Source of the DNA: Bacillus sp. HSf4
GTDB lineage: Bacteria; Bacillota; Bacilli; Bacillales; Bacillaceae
Length of the DNA: 64,000 nucleotides
Assembly (NCBI RefSeq): GCF_029537375.1
Contig: NZ_CP120679.1
Location: forward strand, 3,577,501 to 3,641,500
Direction of reading: 5' to 3'
The position numbers and the translations under genes are program-made. Of this stretch, positions 16,355 through 24,946 are shown piece after piece (the stretch's first letter is position 1; the number at the start of each line of letters is the position of its first letter). The notes beneath the pieces are model-generated. The model saw only the letters and a list, made by a program, of their open reading frames with translations. It did no database searches and was not told the DNA's origin.

Positions 16355-18667
16355 ATGAAATTTTCCGACGGCTACTGGCTGACCCGTGACGGGTATGAGA
16401 TCAGCACGCCAAAAGAAGCTTACGACCACCGGATTGATGAACATTCATTAACGGTTTACGGACCCGTCAAAGCGATTCAAAAAAGAGGAGACACGCTGGA
16501 TACCCGCATGCTCACCGTCAGGTTTTCAAGCCCGTTTAGGGATGTGATCCGCGTGCAGGTTTTTCATTATAAAGGAAGGTCGCCAAAACAACCGGAATTT
16601 AAGCTGCAAATGACAGACACGAAGCCTCTCGTTTCAAATACGGACAATGAATTGACGCTGAAAAGCGGCCGCTTAAGCGTCACCGTAAATCAACAAGATT
16701 GGCGCTATCAATTTTCGCGGGACGGACAGAAGCTCACAGGCAGCGAGCCGAACAGCCTCGCCTACATCGCGGGCGATGACGGACGCACCTTTATCAGGGA
16801 ACAGCTCGATATCGGCGTCGGTGAAATGATCTACGGCCTCGGGGAGCGCTTTACGGCATTTGTGAAAAACGGCCAGAGCGTTGATATCTGGAACAAGGAC
16901 GGGGGCACAAGCACTGAACAGGCCTATAAAAATGTCCCGTTTTACTTGTCGAACAAAGGGTACGGCGTCTTTGTCAATCATCCTGAACTCGTCTCTTATG
17001 AAATCGGTTCTGAAGTCGTTTCAAAAGCGCAATTTTCGGTTGAAGGCGAATCGCTTGATTATTTCATTATCAGCGGATCAGAACCAAAAGAAGTGCTTAA
17101 GAATTACACCCGTCTGACAGGAAAACCGGCTCTTCCGCCGCCATGGTCGTTTGGACTGTGGCTGTCGACATCTTTTACAACCGATTATTCGGAAGAGACG
17201 GTCACCCGCTTTATCGACGGCATGAAGGAGCGGGATATTCCGCTCAGCGTCTTCCACTTTGACTGTTTTTGGATGAAAGAATTCGAATGGTGCAATTTTG
17301 AATGGGATGAGCGCTTTTTTCAAAATCCGCAGGAAATGCTCGGCCGCTTGAAAGACAAAGGGCTTAAAATCTGCGTCTGGATCAACCCTTACATCGCTCA
17401 AAAATCAAAGCTTTTTGAAGAAGGCAAAGAAAACGGTTATTTTCTAATGAACGCCCGGGGCGATGTCTGGCAGTGGGACCGCTGGCAGGCGGGAATGGCG
17501 ATCGTCGACTTTACCAACCCAAAAGCGCGCGATTGGTACTGTTCAAAGCTTGAAAGACTGCTGGATATGGGAGTCGACTGCTTTAAGACGGATTTCGGCG
17601 AAAGAATTCCAGCGGATGCGGTCTATTTTGACGGGTCAGACCCTGAGAAAATGCATAATTATTATTCATTTTTATATAACAAAACCGTGTTTGACCTGCT
17701 GAAGGAAAAACGCGGTGAACAGGAAGCCGTCGTCTTCGCCCGTTCGGCGACTGCCGGCTGTCAGCAGTTTCCCGTTCACTGGGGCGGAGATTGTTTTGCC
17801 AGCTATGATTCAATGGCGGAAAGCCTGCGCGGCGGCCTGTCCCTCTCCCTTTCCGGCTTTGGGTTTTGGAGCCATGACATCGGCGGCTTTGAAAGCACGG
17901 CGACTGCCGACTTGTATAAACGCTGGACGGCATTTGGACTTTTATCGACGCACAGCCGCCTCCATGGCAGCGAATCGTACAGGGTGCCGTGGCTGTTTGA
18001 CGAAGAAGCGTCAGATGTGATGCGGTATTTTGTCAAATTGAAGCACAGACTGATGCCTTATCTGTATGCCGCCGCATATGAAGCGCACACAGAAGGCGTC
18101 CCGCTGATGCGGGCGATGCTGCTCGAATTCCCTCTAGACAGAACTTGCGACTTTCTTGACAGACAATATATGCTGGGGGATGCTTTGCTTGTCGCGCCGA
18201 TTTTTCGGGAAGACGGCGCTGTCAGCTACTATCTGCCGAAAGGAACGTGGACACACCTTTTAACAGGAGAAGACACCGAAGGCGGAGAGTGGAAGGAAGA
18301 GCAATACGGCTATATGGGGCTTCCCCTCTTCGTCAGGGAAAACACGCTGCTGCCGCTCGGCTGTGAAGCAGACCGTCCTGATTACGACTACCTCGATGAT
18401 GTTTCGTTTTGCCTCTACCATTTGAAAGACGGATGCACAGCTGAACGGACGATATATAACGAAAGATGCGAAGTGATGACGATCAAGGCTTTTCGAAAGC
18501 AAAACACCATTACGGTTCAAGCTCAAGGCACCCAAAAGAAATGGAGGCTTTTGATCCGCGGTCATTCCCCCGTCAGCACAGTGATAAACGGATCATTGGA
18601 GGCCCTTCAGGAAGGAAGTGCGATTCGGCCAAAAGAAGCGGATCGCGATGTTGTGATTTTTTTCTAA
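16355..18667 (+). CDS. GH31 alpha-xylosidase (YicI-type)
   Basis: This 770-residue glycoside hydrolase of family 31 has no signal peptide and so acts in the cytoplasm. The catalytic nucleophile lies in DCFKTDFGERIP at about residue 411. The acid/base Asp lies in ARSATAGCQQFPVHWGGD at about residue 478. Both positions and the total length are close to E. coli YicI (772 residues), an alpha-xylosidase acting on isoprimeverose. The ATG at 16355 follows AAAGGGTG. Within this operon it would split alpha-xylosyl side chains from imported xyloglucan fragments. An alpha-glucosidase is the alternative, but the YicI-like active-site spacing argues for xylosidase. Confidence 0.87.
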   Translation: MKFSDGYWLTRDGYEISTPKEAYDHRIDEHSLTVYGPVKAIQKRGDTLDTRMLTVRFSSPFRDVIRVQVFHYKGRSPKQPEFKLQMTDTKPLVSNTDNELTLKSGRLSVTVNQQDWRYQFSRDGQKLTGSEPNSLAYIAGDDGRTFIREQLDIGVGEMIYGLGERFTAFVKNGQSVDIWNKDGGTSTEQAYKNVPFYLSNKGYGVFVNHPELVSYEIGSEVVSKAQFSVEGESLDYFIISGSEPKEVLKNYTRLTGKPALPPPWSFGLWLSTSFTTDYSEETVTRFIDGMKERDIPLSVFHFDCFWMKEFEWCNFEWDERFFQNPQEMLGRLKDKGLKICVWINPYIAQKSKLFEEGKENGYFLMNARGDVWQWDRWQAGMAIVDFTNPKARDWYCSKLERLLDMGVDCFKTDFGERIPADAVYFDGSDPEKMHNYYSFLYNKTVFDLLKEKRGEQEAVVFARSATAGCQQFPVHWGGDCFASYDSMAESLRGGLSLSLSGFGFWSHDIGGFESTATADLYKRWTAFGLLSTHSRLHGSESYRVPWLFDEEASDVMRYFVKLKHRLMPYLYAAAYEAHTEGVPLMRAMLLEFPLDRTCDFLDRQYMLGDALLVAPIFREDGAVSYYLPKGTWTHLLTGEDTEGGEWKEEQYGYMGLPLFVRENTLLPLGCEADRPDYDYLDDVSFCLYHLKDGCTAERTIYNERCEVMTIKAFRKQNTITVQAQGTQKKWRLLIRGHSPVSTVINGSLEALQEGSAIRPKEADRDVVIFF

Positions 18668-18681
18668 AAGGAGTGAAAGAC

Positions 18682-21618
18682 ATGCTGAAGATCACCCGGA
18701 TCCTCCTCTTGTCTTTGTTGTGCGCCTTCCTTGCCGCCGGTTTCAGTCTGCCGCAGCCGGCGGCAGGCAAGGCCCCGGGATACGATTTCCCGTTTCAAAA
18801 TCCCAAGCTTCCCGTTAAGAAAAGAGTCAGTGACTTGATCTCCCATCTGACGCTCGCTGAAAAAGTGTCGCTGATGCATCAGTATCAGCCGGCCATTCCC
18901 CGCCTCGGCATTCCTGCTTTCAAGACGGGTACCGAAGCGCTTCACGGTGTTGCCTGGCTCGGGGAAGCGACCGTTTTTCCCCAAGCCGTCGGGCTCGCCC
19001 ACACTTGGGACCGCGCCTTGATCAAGGAGGTCGGCTCAGCGGTCGGTGACGAGGTCCGCGGTTTTCATCATCTTGATCCGGCGGCAAACGGCGTCAATGT
19101 CTGGGCTCCCGTCGTCGATTTGCTCCGCGATCCAAGATGGGGCAGAAATGAAGAAGGCTATTCTGAAGACCCTTTTTTAACAGGAGAAATGTCAACCGCT
19201 TATGCGGCAGGGTTAAGGGGAGATGACCCCTTCTATTTGAAAACGATTCCAACTTTAAAACACTTTCTCGGATACAATACGGAAACGAACCGGGGCTTCA
19301 GTTCAGCGAGCATTGACCCGAGGAATATGCAGGAATATTATTTGAAGCCGTTTGAATCGGCCATTACCGAAAAAGCGGCGTTCGGCCTGATGCCCGCTTA
19401 CCATTCCATCAACGACAAGCCCGCGATTTTGAGCCCGCTCCTTCAAAGCACTGTCAAACAAAAATGGGCCGGGGACGATTTCTTTATCGTAAGCGATGCT
19501 TATGATCCGTCAGGGATTGTCAATGACCACCATTACTACGACAACCATGAAGAAGCACATGCCCACGCTGTCAAAGCAGGCGTTGACAGCTTCACAGATC
19601 AGGATCAAAATCCCGAGCTGACAAAGAACGCCATCACGGGAGCGTTAAAAAAAGGGCTAATTTCCGAAAAAGACCTGGATCAGGCATTGGCAAACGTATT
19701 CAGCCTCCGCTTTCGCACAGGCGAATTTGACCCCGATGAACGCAATCCGTACAGCCGCCTGACTGATGACGTCATCAACAGTCCAAAGCACCAAAGGCTT
19801 GCGAAAGAAGCCGCGCAAAAATCAATCGTTTTATTAAAAAACAGCAAACAGCTTCTCCCCTTCAATAAGCGGAAAAAAGAACAGATTGCAGTCATCGGCC
19901 ACCTCGGGAATACGCTTTATGAAGATTGGTACAGCGGTACGATGCCTTATCAAATCACCCCGCTTGACGGAATCAAAGACAAAATCGGCGAAGAGCGTGT
20001 CTCTTTTGCAGAAGGCCTCGAACATGCCGGATTCAAATCCATACTGACCGGAAAATATGTAACGGCCGGGCGCGGCGGCAAACAGCCGCTAGCAGCCGCA
20101 GCGGAGAAGCTTGAGCACAATGAGACATTCGACTTGGCCGACTGGGGAGGCGATGTATACACACTGCGCGCCCATGCGAATCGCCGCTATGTCTCGCTTC
20201 AAGACGACGGTCGTTTAATCGCCAATCAAAAACAGCCGAACGGCTGGACGGTTCGCGAAACCTTTCAGTTCGAAAAGCTGTCTGACGGAACGTTCGCTAT
20301 CAAAAACAAAGCCAACGGCAAATACATCTCCGCCGCAACAGACGGCACCTTAACGGCCTCCGCGGAAAAACCGGCTTCAGCGGCAGAAAGGTTTGCAAAA
20401 ACCATCGTCAAAAACGGAATAGATGAAGCCGTCCAATTGGCGAAATCGGCTGACAAAGCGATCGTTTTCGTCGGAAACAACCCTTACATCAACGGCCGGG
20501 AAACCGAAGACAGAGAGGATATCAAGCTTCCTTTCGCCCAGGAAGAGCTGATCAAAGCCGTCCATCAAGCCAATCCGAACACAGTGCTAGCCGTCATCAG
20601 CAGCTATCCGTTCGCACTGAATTGGGCCGACAGACACATCCCCGCGATTTTGTATACCTCCCACGGGGGACAGGAAGCGGGAAGCGCTCTGAGCGACATC
20701 CTCTTCGGTGATAAAAATCCTGGGGGACGGTTAACACAAACGTGGTACACATCTGCCAGGGACCTCCCTGATATGACGGACTACGACATCATCAAAGGAA
20801 AGAGAACGTACAAATATTTTGACGGCGATCCCCTGTATTCGTTCGGACACGGTTTATCATACACATCATTCCGCTATTCAAGCTTATCCGTTTCCTCAAA
20901 CACCTTAAAAAAACGGGGAGCCGTCACGGTTCAAGTCAAGATCACCAATACGGGAAACAAAACAGGTGATGAAGTCGTCCAGCTCTATACCTCCCCCCGG
21001 TTTAAAACACGGGTTAAGCAGGCAAAACAAGATTTAAAAGACTTCAAGCGGATCACGCTTTCTCCGCAGGAAACGAAGACCGTGTCTTTCAAGCTGAAGC
21101 AAACAGACCTTGCCTTTTGGGATGTGACAAGAGAAAAGTTTGCCGTTGAAAAAGGCCCTTACCGAATCGCCGTCGGCAGCTCATCAACAGATATCCGCCG
21201 GACAAAGCCGATCCTTGTTGACGGAGAAACAATTCCGAAGCGGAACCCGGCGCAAAAAACAAAAGCCGAAAACTATGACGACTACAAAGGCGTACAGATC
21301 ACCGAAGAGTCCAAATCAGGCGGTGATGCGGTCAAAAATGACGAAAACGGCGCATGGATCTCCTATAAAGATGTCCGCTTCAAAGGTGAAAAGCATTTGA
21401 AAATCAGAGCCGCAAGCAGCGGAGGCGGAGAAGTCGGCATCTACCTTGGGCATCCGGGAAAAGGCAAAAAAATCGGTTCTTTAAAGATCCCTGACACATC
21501 GGGACTGCAAAACTGGAAAACACTCGAAACACCCGTCAAAAGAACAGCAGGAACACACCATATTTATTTCGTTTTCCAAGGAAGCATTTCGATCGATACC
21601 TTTCAATTTCAACGCTGA
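18682..21618 (+). CDS. Secreted multidomain GH3 beta-glycosidase with CBM6-like end
   Basis: This 978-residue protein has a signal peptide (residues 1-32; LLSLLCAFLAAGFSLPQPAAG). The N-terminal (beta/alpha)8 GH3 domain contains GTEALHGVAWLGEATVFPQA and the nucleophile motif FIVSDAYDP at about residue 272. A second alpha/beta domain follows (KSIVLLKNSKQLLPF from about 380). It is interrupted at about 490-565 by a fascin/beta-trefoil-like insert (ANGKYISAATDGTLTAS). A fibronectin III-like domain (KKRGAVTVQVKITNTGNKTG) and a C-terminal CBM6-type module (KAENYDDYKG to DTFQFQR) complete it. It probably releases glucose or xylose from xyloglucan outside the cell. The ATG at 18682 has AAAGGAG at good distance. 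It is the last gene of the operon. Confidence 0.87.
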   Translation: MLKITRILLLSLLCAFLAAGFSLPQPAAGKAPGYDFPFQNPKLPVKKRVSDLISHLTLAEKVSLMHQYQPAIPRLGIPAFKTGTEALHGVAWLGEATVFPQAVGLAHTWDRALIKEVGSAVGDEVRGFHHLDPAANGVNVWAPVVDLLRDPRWGRNEEGYSEDPFLTGEMSTAYAAGLRGDDPFYLKTIPTLKHFLGYNTETNRGFSSASIDPRNMQEYYLKPFESAITEKAAFGLMPAYHSINDKPAILSPLLQSTVKQKWAGDDFFIVSDAYDPSGIVNDHHYYDNHEEAHAHAVKAGVDSFTDQDQNPELTKNAITGALKKGLISEKDLDQALANVFSLRFRTGEFDPDERNPYSRLTDDVINSPKHQRLAKEAAQKSIVLLKNSKQLLPFNKRKKEQIAVIGHLGNTLYEDWYSGTMPYQITPLDGIKDKIGEERVSFAEGLEHAGFKSILTGKYVTAGRGGKQPLAAAAEKLEHNETFDLADWGGDVYTLRAHANRRYVSLQDDGRLIANQKQPNGWTVRETFQFEKLSDGTFAIKNKANGKYISAATDGTLTASAEKPASAAERFAKTIVKNGIDEAVQLAKSADKAIVFVGNNPYINGRETEDREDIKLPFAQEELIKAVHQANPNTVLAVISSYPFALNWADRHIPAILYTSHGGQEAGSALSDILFGDKNPGGRLTQTWYTSARDLPDMTDYDIIKGKRTYKYFDGDPLYSFGHGLSYTSFRYSSLSVSSNTLKKRGAVTVQVKITNTGNKTGDEVVQLYTSPRFKTRVKQAKQDLKDFKRITLSPQETKTVSFKLKQTDLAFWDVTREKFAVEKGPYRIAVGSSSTDIRRTKPILVDGETIPKRNPAQKTKAENYDDYKGVQITEESKSGGDAVKNDENGAWISYKDVRFKGEKHLKIRAASSGGGEVGIYLGHPGKGKKIGSLKIPDTSGLQNWKTLETPVKRTAGTHHIYFVFQGSISIDTFQFQR

Positions 21619-21631
21619 CAAAATAAAAAAG

Positions 21632-21660
21632 GCCATGCAGAGGATTCTGCATGGCTTTCG
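21632..21660 (+). terminator. Terminator of the sugar operon
   Basis: GCCATGCAGA (21632-21641) pairs with TCTGCATGGC (21646-21655), followed by TTTCGTCATTTTTT. It lies 13 nt after the GH3 stop codon and is a clear intrinsic terminator. Confidence 0.8.
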
Positions 21661-21727
21661 TCATTTTTTGTGTATTTTCACGCTTTACATTTTGGGAGAT
21701 ATGTATTAGAATTCTAGAAAAGTTGCA

Positions 21728-21790
21728 TTAGGTAAAAAAAATAGCCTAAGGTAATAAAAAGTTACTAAGATAAAAATATTGTATTTAGGT
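21728..21790. promoter_or_regulatory. Dyads resembling DtxR/MntR-family operators
   Basis: TTAGGT (21728-21733) faces GCCTAA (21744-21749). CTAAGGTAA is then followed by TTACTAAG, and another TTTAGGTC lies at about 21784. Half-sites TTAGG/CCTAA are typical of DtxR-family metalloregulators. They sit in the 200-nt leader of an Mn-type ABC transporter, so manganese-dependent repression is plausible; the exact regulator is inferred only. Confidence 0.4.
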
Positions 21791-21820
21791 CAAATTTGAT
21801 ATAGACATAGAAAGGGGTTA

Positions 21821-22573
21821 ATGAACACTATGAAACCCGCAATCACTGTAAAAGATTTATATGTTTCATACCATGGCACTGAAGCGCTCCACAATATCAC
21901 TTTCTCAATCAGCCAGGGCAGAATGGCCGGTATAATCGGACCGAACGGCGCCGGAAAATCAACGCTATTAAAAGCCGTACTGGAGCTGATTCCGAAGGAT
22001 AAAGGCGACATCCGCCTGCTGGGAAAACCGCTTAAAGACGTTCGCAAAAAAATCGCCTATGTCCCTCAGCGGAATGACATGGATTGGACGTTTCCCATCA
22101 ATGTGCTCGATACGGTTCTGCTTGGAACATACCCTGAACTCGGTGTTCTCCGCCGCCCGAAAAAGCGCCATAAAGACTTGGCATACCACTGCCTGGAAAA
22201 AGTCGGGATGGCGTCATTTGCCAAGCGTCAGATCGGCGAACTGTCGGGCGGACAGCAGCAGCGCGTTTTCCTCGCGCGGGCCCTCGCCCAAAATGCGGAG
22301 CTGTTTTGCCTTGATGAACCATTCGTCGGCATTGATGTCACAAGCGAAGACATGATTATCGCCATCTTAAAGGAACTGCGTGACGAAGGAAAAACCGTCC
22401 TTGTCGTCCATCACGATTTAAGCAAGGCGGACAGCTATTTCAACGAATTAATTTTGCTGAACAAAAAGCTGATTCAAACAGGCCCTGTCACCGACATTCT
22501 CAAGCCCGAGGTCATGATGAAAGCTTATGAATCGCAGCTTCCGTTTCTGCAAACAGAAAGGGGGGCCATCTGA
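21821..22573 (+). CDS. Manganese/zinc ABC transporter ATP-binding subunit
   Basis: This 250-residue ABC ATPase has Walker A GPNGAGKST at about residue 45, a Q-loop VPQRNDMDW, signature ELSGGQQQRVFLARALAQ and Walker B LFCLDEPFVGID. The QRNDMDW stretch is typical of ATPases of Mn/Zn (cluster 9) importers. Two ATGs (21821 and 21830) compete: the ribosome-binding GAAAGGGG is rather close to the first and far from the second. It overlaps the permease gene by one base. The order ATPase-permease-binding protein differs from B. subtilis mntABCD, so this looks like a separate transporter. Confidence 0.87.
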   Translation: MNTMKPAITVKDLYVSYHGTEALHNITFSISQGRMAGIIGPNGAGKSTLLKAVLELIPKDKGDIRLLGKPLKDVRKKIAYVPQRNDMDWTFPINVLDTVLLGTYPELGVLRRPKKRHKDLAYHCLEKVGMASFAKRQIGELSGGQQQRVFLARALAQNAELFCLDEPFVGIDVTSEDMIIAILKELRDEGKTVLVVHHDLSKADSYFNELILLNKKLIQTGPVTDILKPEVMMKAYESQLPFLQTERGAI

Positions 22574-23433
22574 TGGAATTTATCAGCGGCTTGATGGACT
22601 ACACCTTTCTGCAAAAATCGCTGTTCACTTCGATGATGGTGGGGATCATCTGCGGTGTGATCGGCTGCTTTATTATCTTACGGGGGATGGCGCTGATGGG
22701 TGACGCCATTTCCCACGCCGTCCTCCCAGGTGTCGCCATCTCGTATATGCTCGGCGTCAATTTCTTTTTCGGAGCCGTCTTTACAGGGGTTCTGACGGCA
22801 CTTGGAATCGGCTATGTCAGCCAAAACAGCAGGATTAAAAACGACTCGGCCATCGGCATCGTCTTTACGGCGTTTTTCGCCATCGGCATTATCTTGATCA
22901 CACTTGTGAAAAGCTCAAGCGACCTGTACCACATTTTGTTCGGCAACGTCCTGGCCGTCCGTTCATCAGACATGTGGACCACGCTCGTCATCGGCATCAT
23001 CATTCTCACAGCGGTCTTTTTATTTTATAAAGAACTGCTCATCACGTCTTTCGATCCGACGATGGCTGCCGTCTACGGGTTGCCGAACCGGCTGATCCAC
23101 TACTTTTTAATGACGCTTTTAACACTGGTCACCGTCGCGTCTCTCCAGACCGTCGGCATTATTCTCGTCGTCGCGATGCTGATCACACCGGCCGCCACCG
23201 CTTATTTATTAACGGACCGGCTTTGGGTGATGATCTATATGGCCGCATTCTTCGGCGCATTGTCAGCCGTCATCGGTCTCGGTTTAAGCTACACGTACAA
23301 CCTCTCATCAGGAGCGGCGATCGTACTGGTGGCCACCATTCTCTTCGGTCTTGCCTTTACGTTTTCACCAAAACAGGGCGTGCTGTGGAGATCTTTGAAG
23401 TCAAGAAGAAAAAGGGCAGAGCTTCAACATTAA
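22573..23433 (+). CDS. Manganese/zinc ABC transporter permease
   Basis: This 286-residue ABC-3 family permease has eight to nine hydrophobic segments. [24 protein letters not shown] near residues 35-60 is the family's most conserved block. [27 protein letters not shown] and [16 protein letters not shown] follow in the second half. Its start codon ATG shares its first base with the TGA of the ATPase gene, indicating tight coupling. Only one permease gene is present, so a homodimeric channel is expected, unlike the two-permease MntCD system. Confidence 0.88.
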   Translation: MEFISGLMDYTFLQKSLFTSMMVGIICGVIGCFIILRGMALMGDAISHAVLPGVAISYMLGVNFFFGAVFTGVLTALGIGYVSQNSRIKNDSAIGIVFTAFFAIGIILITLVKSSSDLYHILFGNVLAVRSSDMWTTLVIGIIILTAVFLFYKELLITSFDPTMAAVYGLPNRLIHYFLMTLLTLVTVASLQTVGIILVVAMLITPAATAYLLTDRLWVMIYMAAFFGALSAVIGLGLSYTYNLSSGAAIVLVATILFGLAFTFSPKQGVLWRSLKSRRKRAELQH

Positions 23434-23459
23434 TCGAACATAAAGGGGGAAAACAATTC

Positions 23460-24389
23460 ATGAAAACCTTGCGAACACTTGCGATTTTGGCGGCTGTGGT
23501 CATGCTTTTTGCCGCCGGCTGCTCATCGAAGGAAAGCAGCGGTGAAAACGGAAAATTGAAAGTCGTCACCACCTACTCCATTCTCTATGACATCGTCAAA
23601 CATGTCGGCGGTGACCACATTGATGTCTACAGCATTGTACCGGTCGGCACAGATCCGCACGAATACGATCCACTTCCAAAAGACGTCCAAAAAACGACGG
23701 ATGCCGATATCGTCTTTTATAACGGACTGAACCTGGAAACGGGCAACGGCTGGTTCAACAAGCTGCTTGAAACGGCTGAAAAAGCGGGCGATGACGCCCC
23801 AGTCTACAAGCTGAGCGAAGGGGTCAAAGCAAAGCACCTCACCTCTAAAGGAAAAGAAACGGAAGAAGACCCGCATGCCTGGCTCGATATTGAAAACGGG
23901 ATTCGATATGCCGAAAATGCCAGAGACGCGCTGATCAAAAACGATCCTGATCATAAAGAAGACTATGAAAAAAACGCGAAAACCTATATCGAAAAACTGC
24001 AAAAGCTCCATGACGATGCCGTCAACCGCTTCAAAGACATCCCGAAAGAACGCCGCATCCTCGTGACAAGCGAAGGCGCTTTTAAATATTTCGCTTCGGC
24101 CTACGGTGTCGACGCCAATTATATTTGGGAGATTAATACCGAAAATGAAGGGACACCGGGCCAGATGAAAAGAATCGTCGACACGGTGAAGAAAAGGGAC
24201 GTTCCGGCGTTATTTGTTGAGACAAGCGTTGACCCGCGAAGCATGGAAAGCTTGTCCGCGGAAACCGGCGTGCCGATCAAAGGAAAAGTCTTCACAGACT
24301 CCATCGGAAAACCGGGGGAAGCCGGAGATTCATATTATGATATGATGAAAGAAAACCTCGACCGGATCCATCAAGGGCTCGCCGAATAA
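23460..24389 (+). CDS. Manganese-binding lipoprotein (PsaA/MntA type)
   Basis: This 309-residue cluster 9 (A-1) metal-binding lipoprotein has signal peptide and lipobox LFAAGCSSK (Cys21). The four metal ligands of PsaA-type proteins fall at exactly the usual numbers: His67 (DPHEYD), His139 (DPHAWLD), Glu205 (TSEGAF) and Asp280 (VFTDSIG). The presence of Glu205 rather than a third His favours manganese over zinc. It lacks the long His-rich loop of ZnuA. The ATG follows AAAGGGGGAAAA. It is the third gene of the ATPase-permease-binding protein operon and is followed by a clear terminator. Confidence 0.92.
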   Translation: MKTLRTLAILAAVVMLFAAGCSSKESSGENGKLKVVTTYSILYDIVKHVGGDHIDVYSIVPVGTDPHEYDPLPKDVQKTTDADIVFYNGLNLETGNGWFNKLLETAEKAGDDAPVYKLSEGVKAKHLTSKGKETEEDPHAWLDIENGIRYAENARDALIKNDPDHKEDYEKNAKTYIEKLQKLHDDAVNRFKDIPKERRILVTSEGAFKYFASAYGVDANYIWEINTENEGTPGQMKRIVDTVKKRDVPALFVETSVDPRSMESLSAETGVPIKGKVFTDSIGKPGEAGDSYYDMMKENLDRIHQGLAE

Positions 24390-24396
24390 ACTTGCG

Positions 24397-24425
24397 CTGC
24401 TGTACATCAAGTACAGCAGTTTTTT
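24397..24425 (+). terminator. Terminator of the manganese transporter operon
   Basis: CTGCTGTAC (24397-24405) and GTACAGCAG (24411-24419) form a stem with a 5-nt loop, followed by TTTTTT. This is a typical intrinsic terminator. Confidence 0.88.
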
Positions 24426-24559
24426 ATGCTTGTTTCCATCTCTTTCAGAGCCCGCCCCACGATCTTGCCAGGCTTGCCCCTCAAAAATAGCGTATCTTGA
24501 TTTTTTCTTCATCCTCTCTCGCAAACCGATACAATAGAACTATAAAAGGAGGTTTTCAG

Positions 24560-24652
24560 ATGAAAGGCGGCCTGTTTCAAATGACTTCTGACATATATCA
24601 GACGCTCAGCGATTCTGAACGGCATTTTCCAATCAGCTGCGGCGCTATGTAA
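24560..24652 (+). CDS. Candidate 30-residue peptide, possibly a frameshifted relic
   Basis: The ATG at 24560 follows AAAGGAGG with 7-nt spacing, an excellent start signal, and TACAAT at about 24530 could be a -10. The product begins MKGGLFQMTSDIYQTLSDSE and stops after 30 codons. A one-base frame change near 24627 would continue into NQLRRYVKEHPDANDPRK, so it may be a broken gene of about 53 or more residues. No family recognised. Confidence 0.4.
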   Translation: MKGGLFQMTSDIYQTLSDSERHFPISCGAM

Positions 24653-24664
24653 AGGAGCATCCCG

Positions 24665-24751
24665 ATGCAAACGACCCGAGAAAACCAAAGAAGAGATGAA
24701 AAAATCGCAGAAGAAAAAATTCTGATGTGCATGAGTGATGGCAAATATTAA
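24665..24751 (+). CDS. Candidate 28-residue charged peptide
   Basis: The ATG at 24665 is preceded by AAAGGAG with 7-nt spacing. The product MQTTRENQRRDEKIAEEKIL continues to MCMSDGKY. It lies 12 nt after the preceding tiny ORF and ends 10 nt before the copper operon terminator. It may be the frameshifted remainder of the same ancestral gene. Function unknown. Confidence 0.3.
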   Translation: MQTTRENQRRDEKIAEEKILMCMSDGKY

Positions 24752-24760
24752 ATCACAAAA

Positions 24761-24795
24761 AACCGGACGCCTTCCTGATTTGCAGGCGTCCGGTT
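24761..24795 (-). terminator. Terminator of the copper operon
   Basis: AACCGGACGCCT (24761-24772) is exactly complementary to AGGCGTCCGGTT (24784-24795). On the minus strand the stem is followed by TTTTTTGTG. It ends the copZ-copA-small protein transcript. Confidence 0.88.
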
Positions 24796-24808
24796 CAACA
24801 TCCAGATG

Positions 24809-24946
24809 TCATTTCATTTCTGATTGATGGCTCGAATGTTCTGCGGGAGCGGAATTCTGGCTGAAGAAGATGGTGTATACGCCGATGACGATGCCGACGT
24901 ATACAATCGCTGAAACCGCCCAGATGAGCACTCTTTTATTGTTCAC
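24809..24946 (-). CDS. Small membrane protein coupled to copA with His/Met-rich tail
   Basis: This is a 45-residue protein: short basic N-terminus MNNKRV, one transmembrane helix (IWAVSAIVYVGIVIGVYTIF) and a polar tail SAPAEHSSHQSEMK with two His and one Met. The GTG start at 24946 overlaps the copA TGA (GTGA) and has GGAGG 8 nt upstream inside copA. A longer version from ATG 24961 is possible. Coupling to copA and a His/Met tail that would face outside suggest a role in copper handling; that is inference. No named family recognised. Confidence 0.7.
   Translation of the reverse strand: MNNKRVLIWAVSAIVYVGIVIGVYTIFFSQNSAPAEHSSHQSEMK

Noticed and set aside
18466..18681. N-terminal extension of the GH3 gene
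   Set aside because: It overlaps the end of the GH31 gene in another frame. The ATG at 18682 has a good ribosome-binding site and is followed directly by a signal peptide.
21661..21820. Riboswitch (yybP-ykoY type) upstream of the Mn transporter
   Set aside because: Without folding tools I see only short A/T-rich dyads and none of the conserved Mn-riboswitch motifs, so protein operators are the better explanation.
23223..23459. N-terminal extension of the Mn-binding lipoprotein
   Set aside because: It overlaps the permease gene. The lipoprotein signal peptide begins at the ATG at 23460 and ligand numbering fits PsaA only from there.
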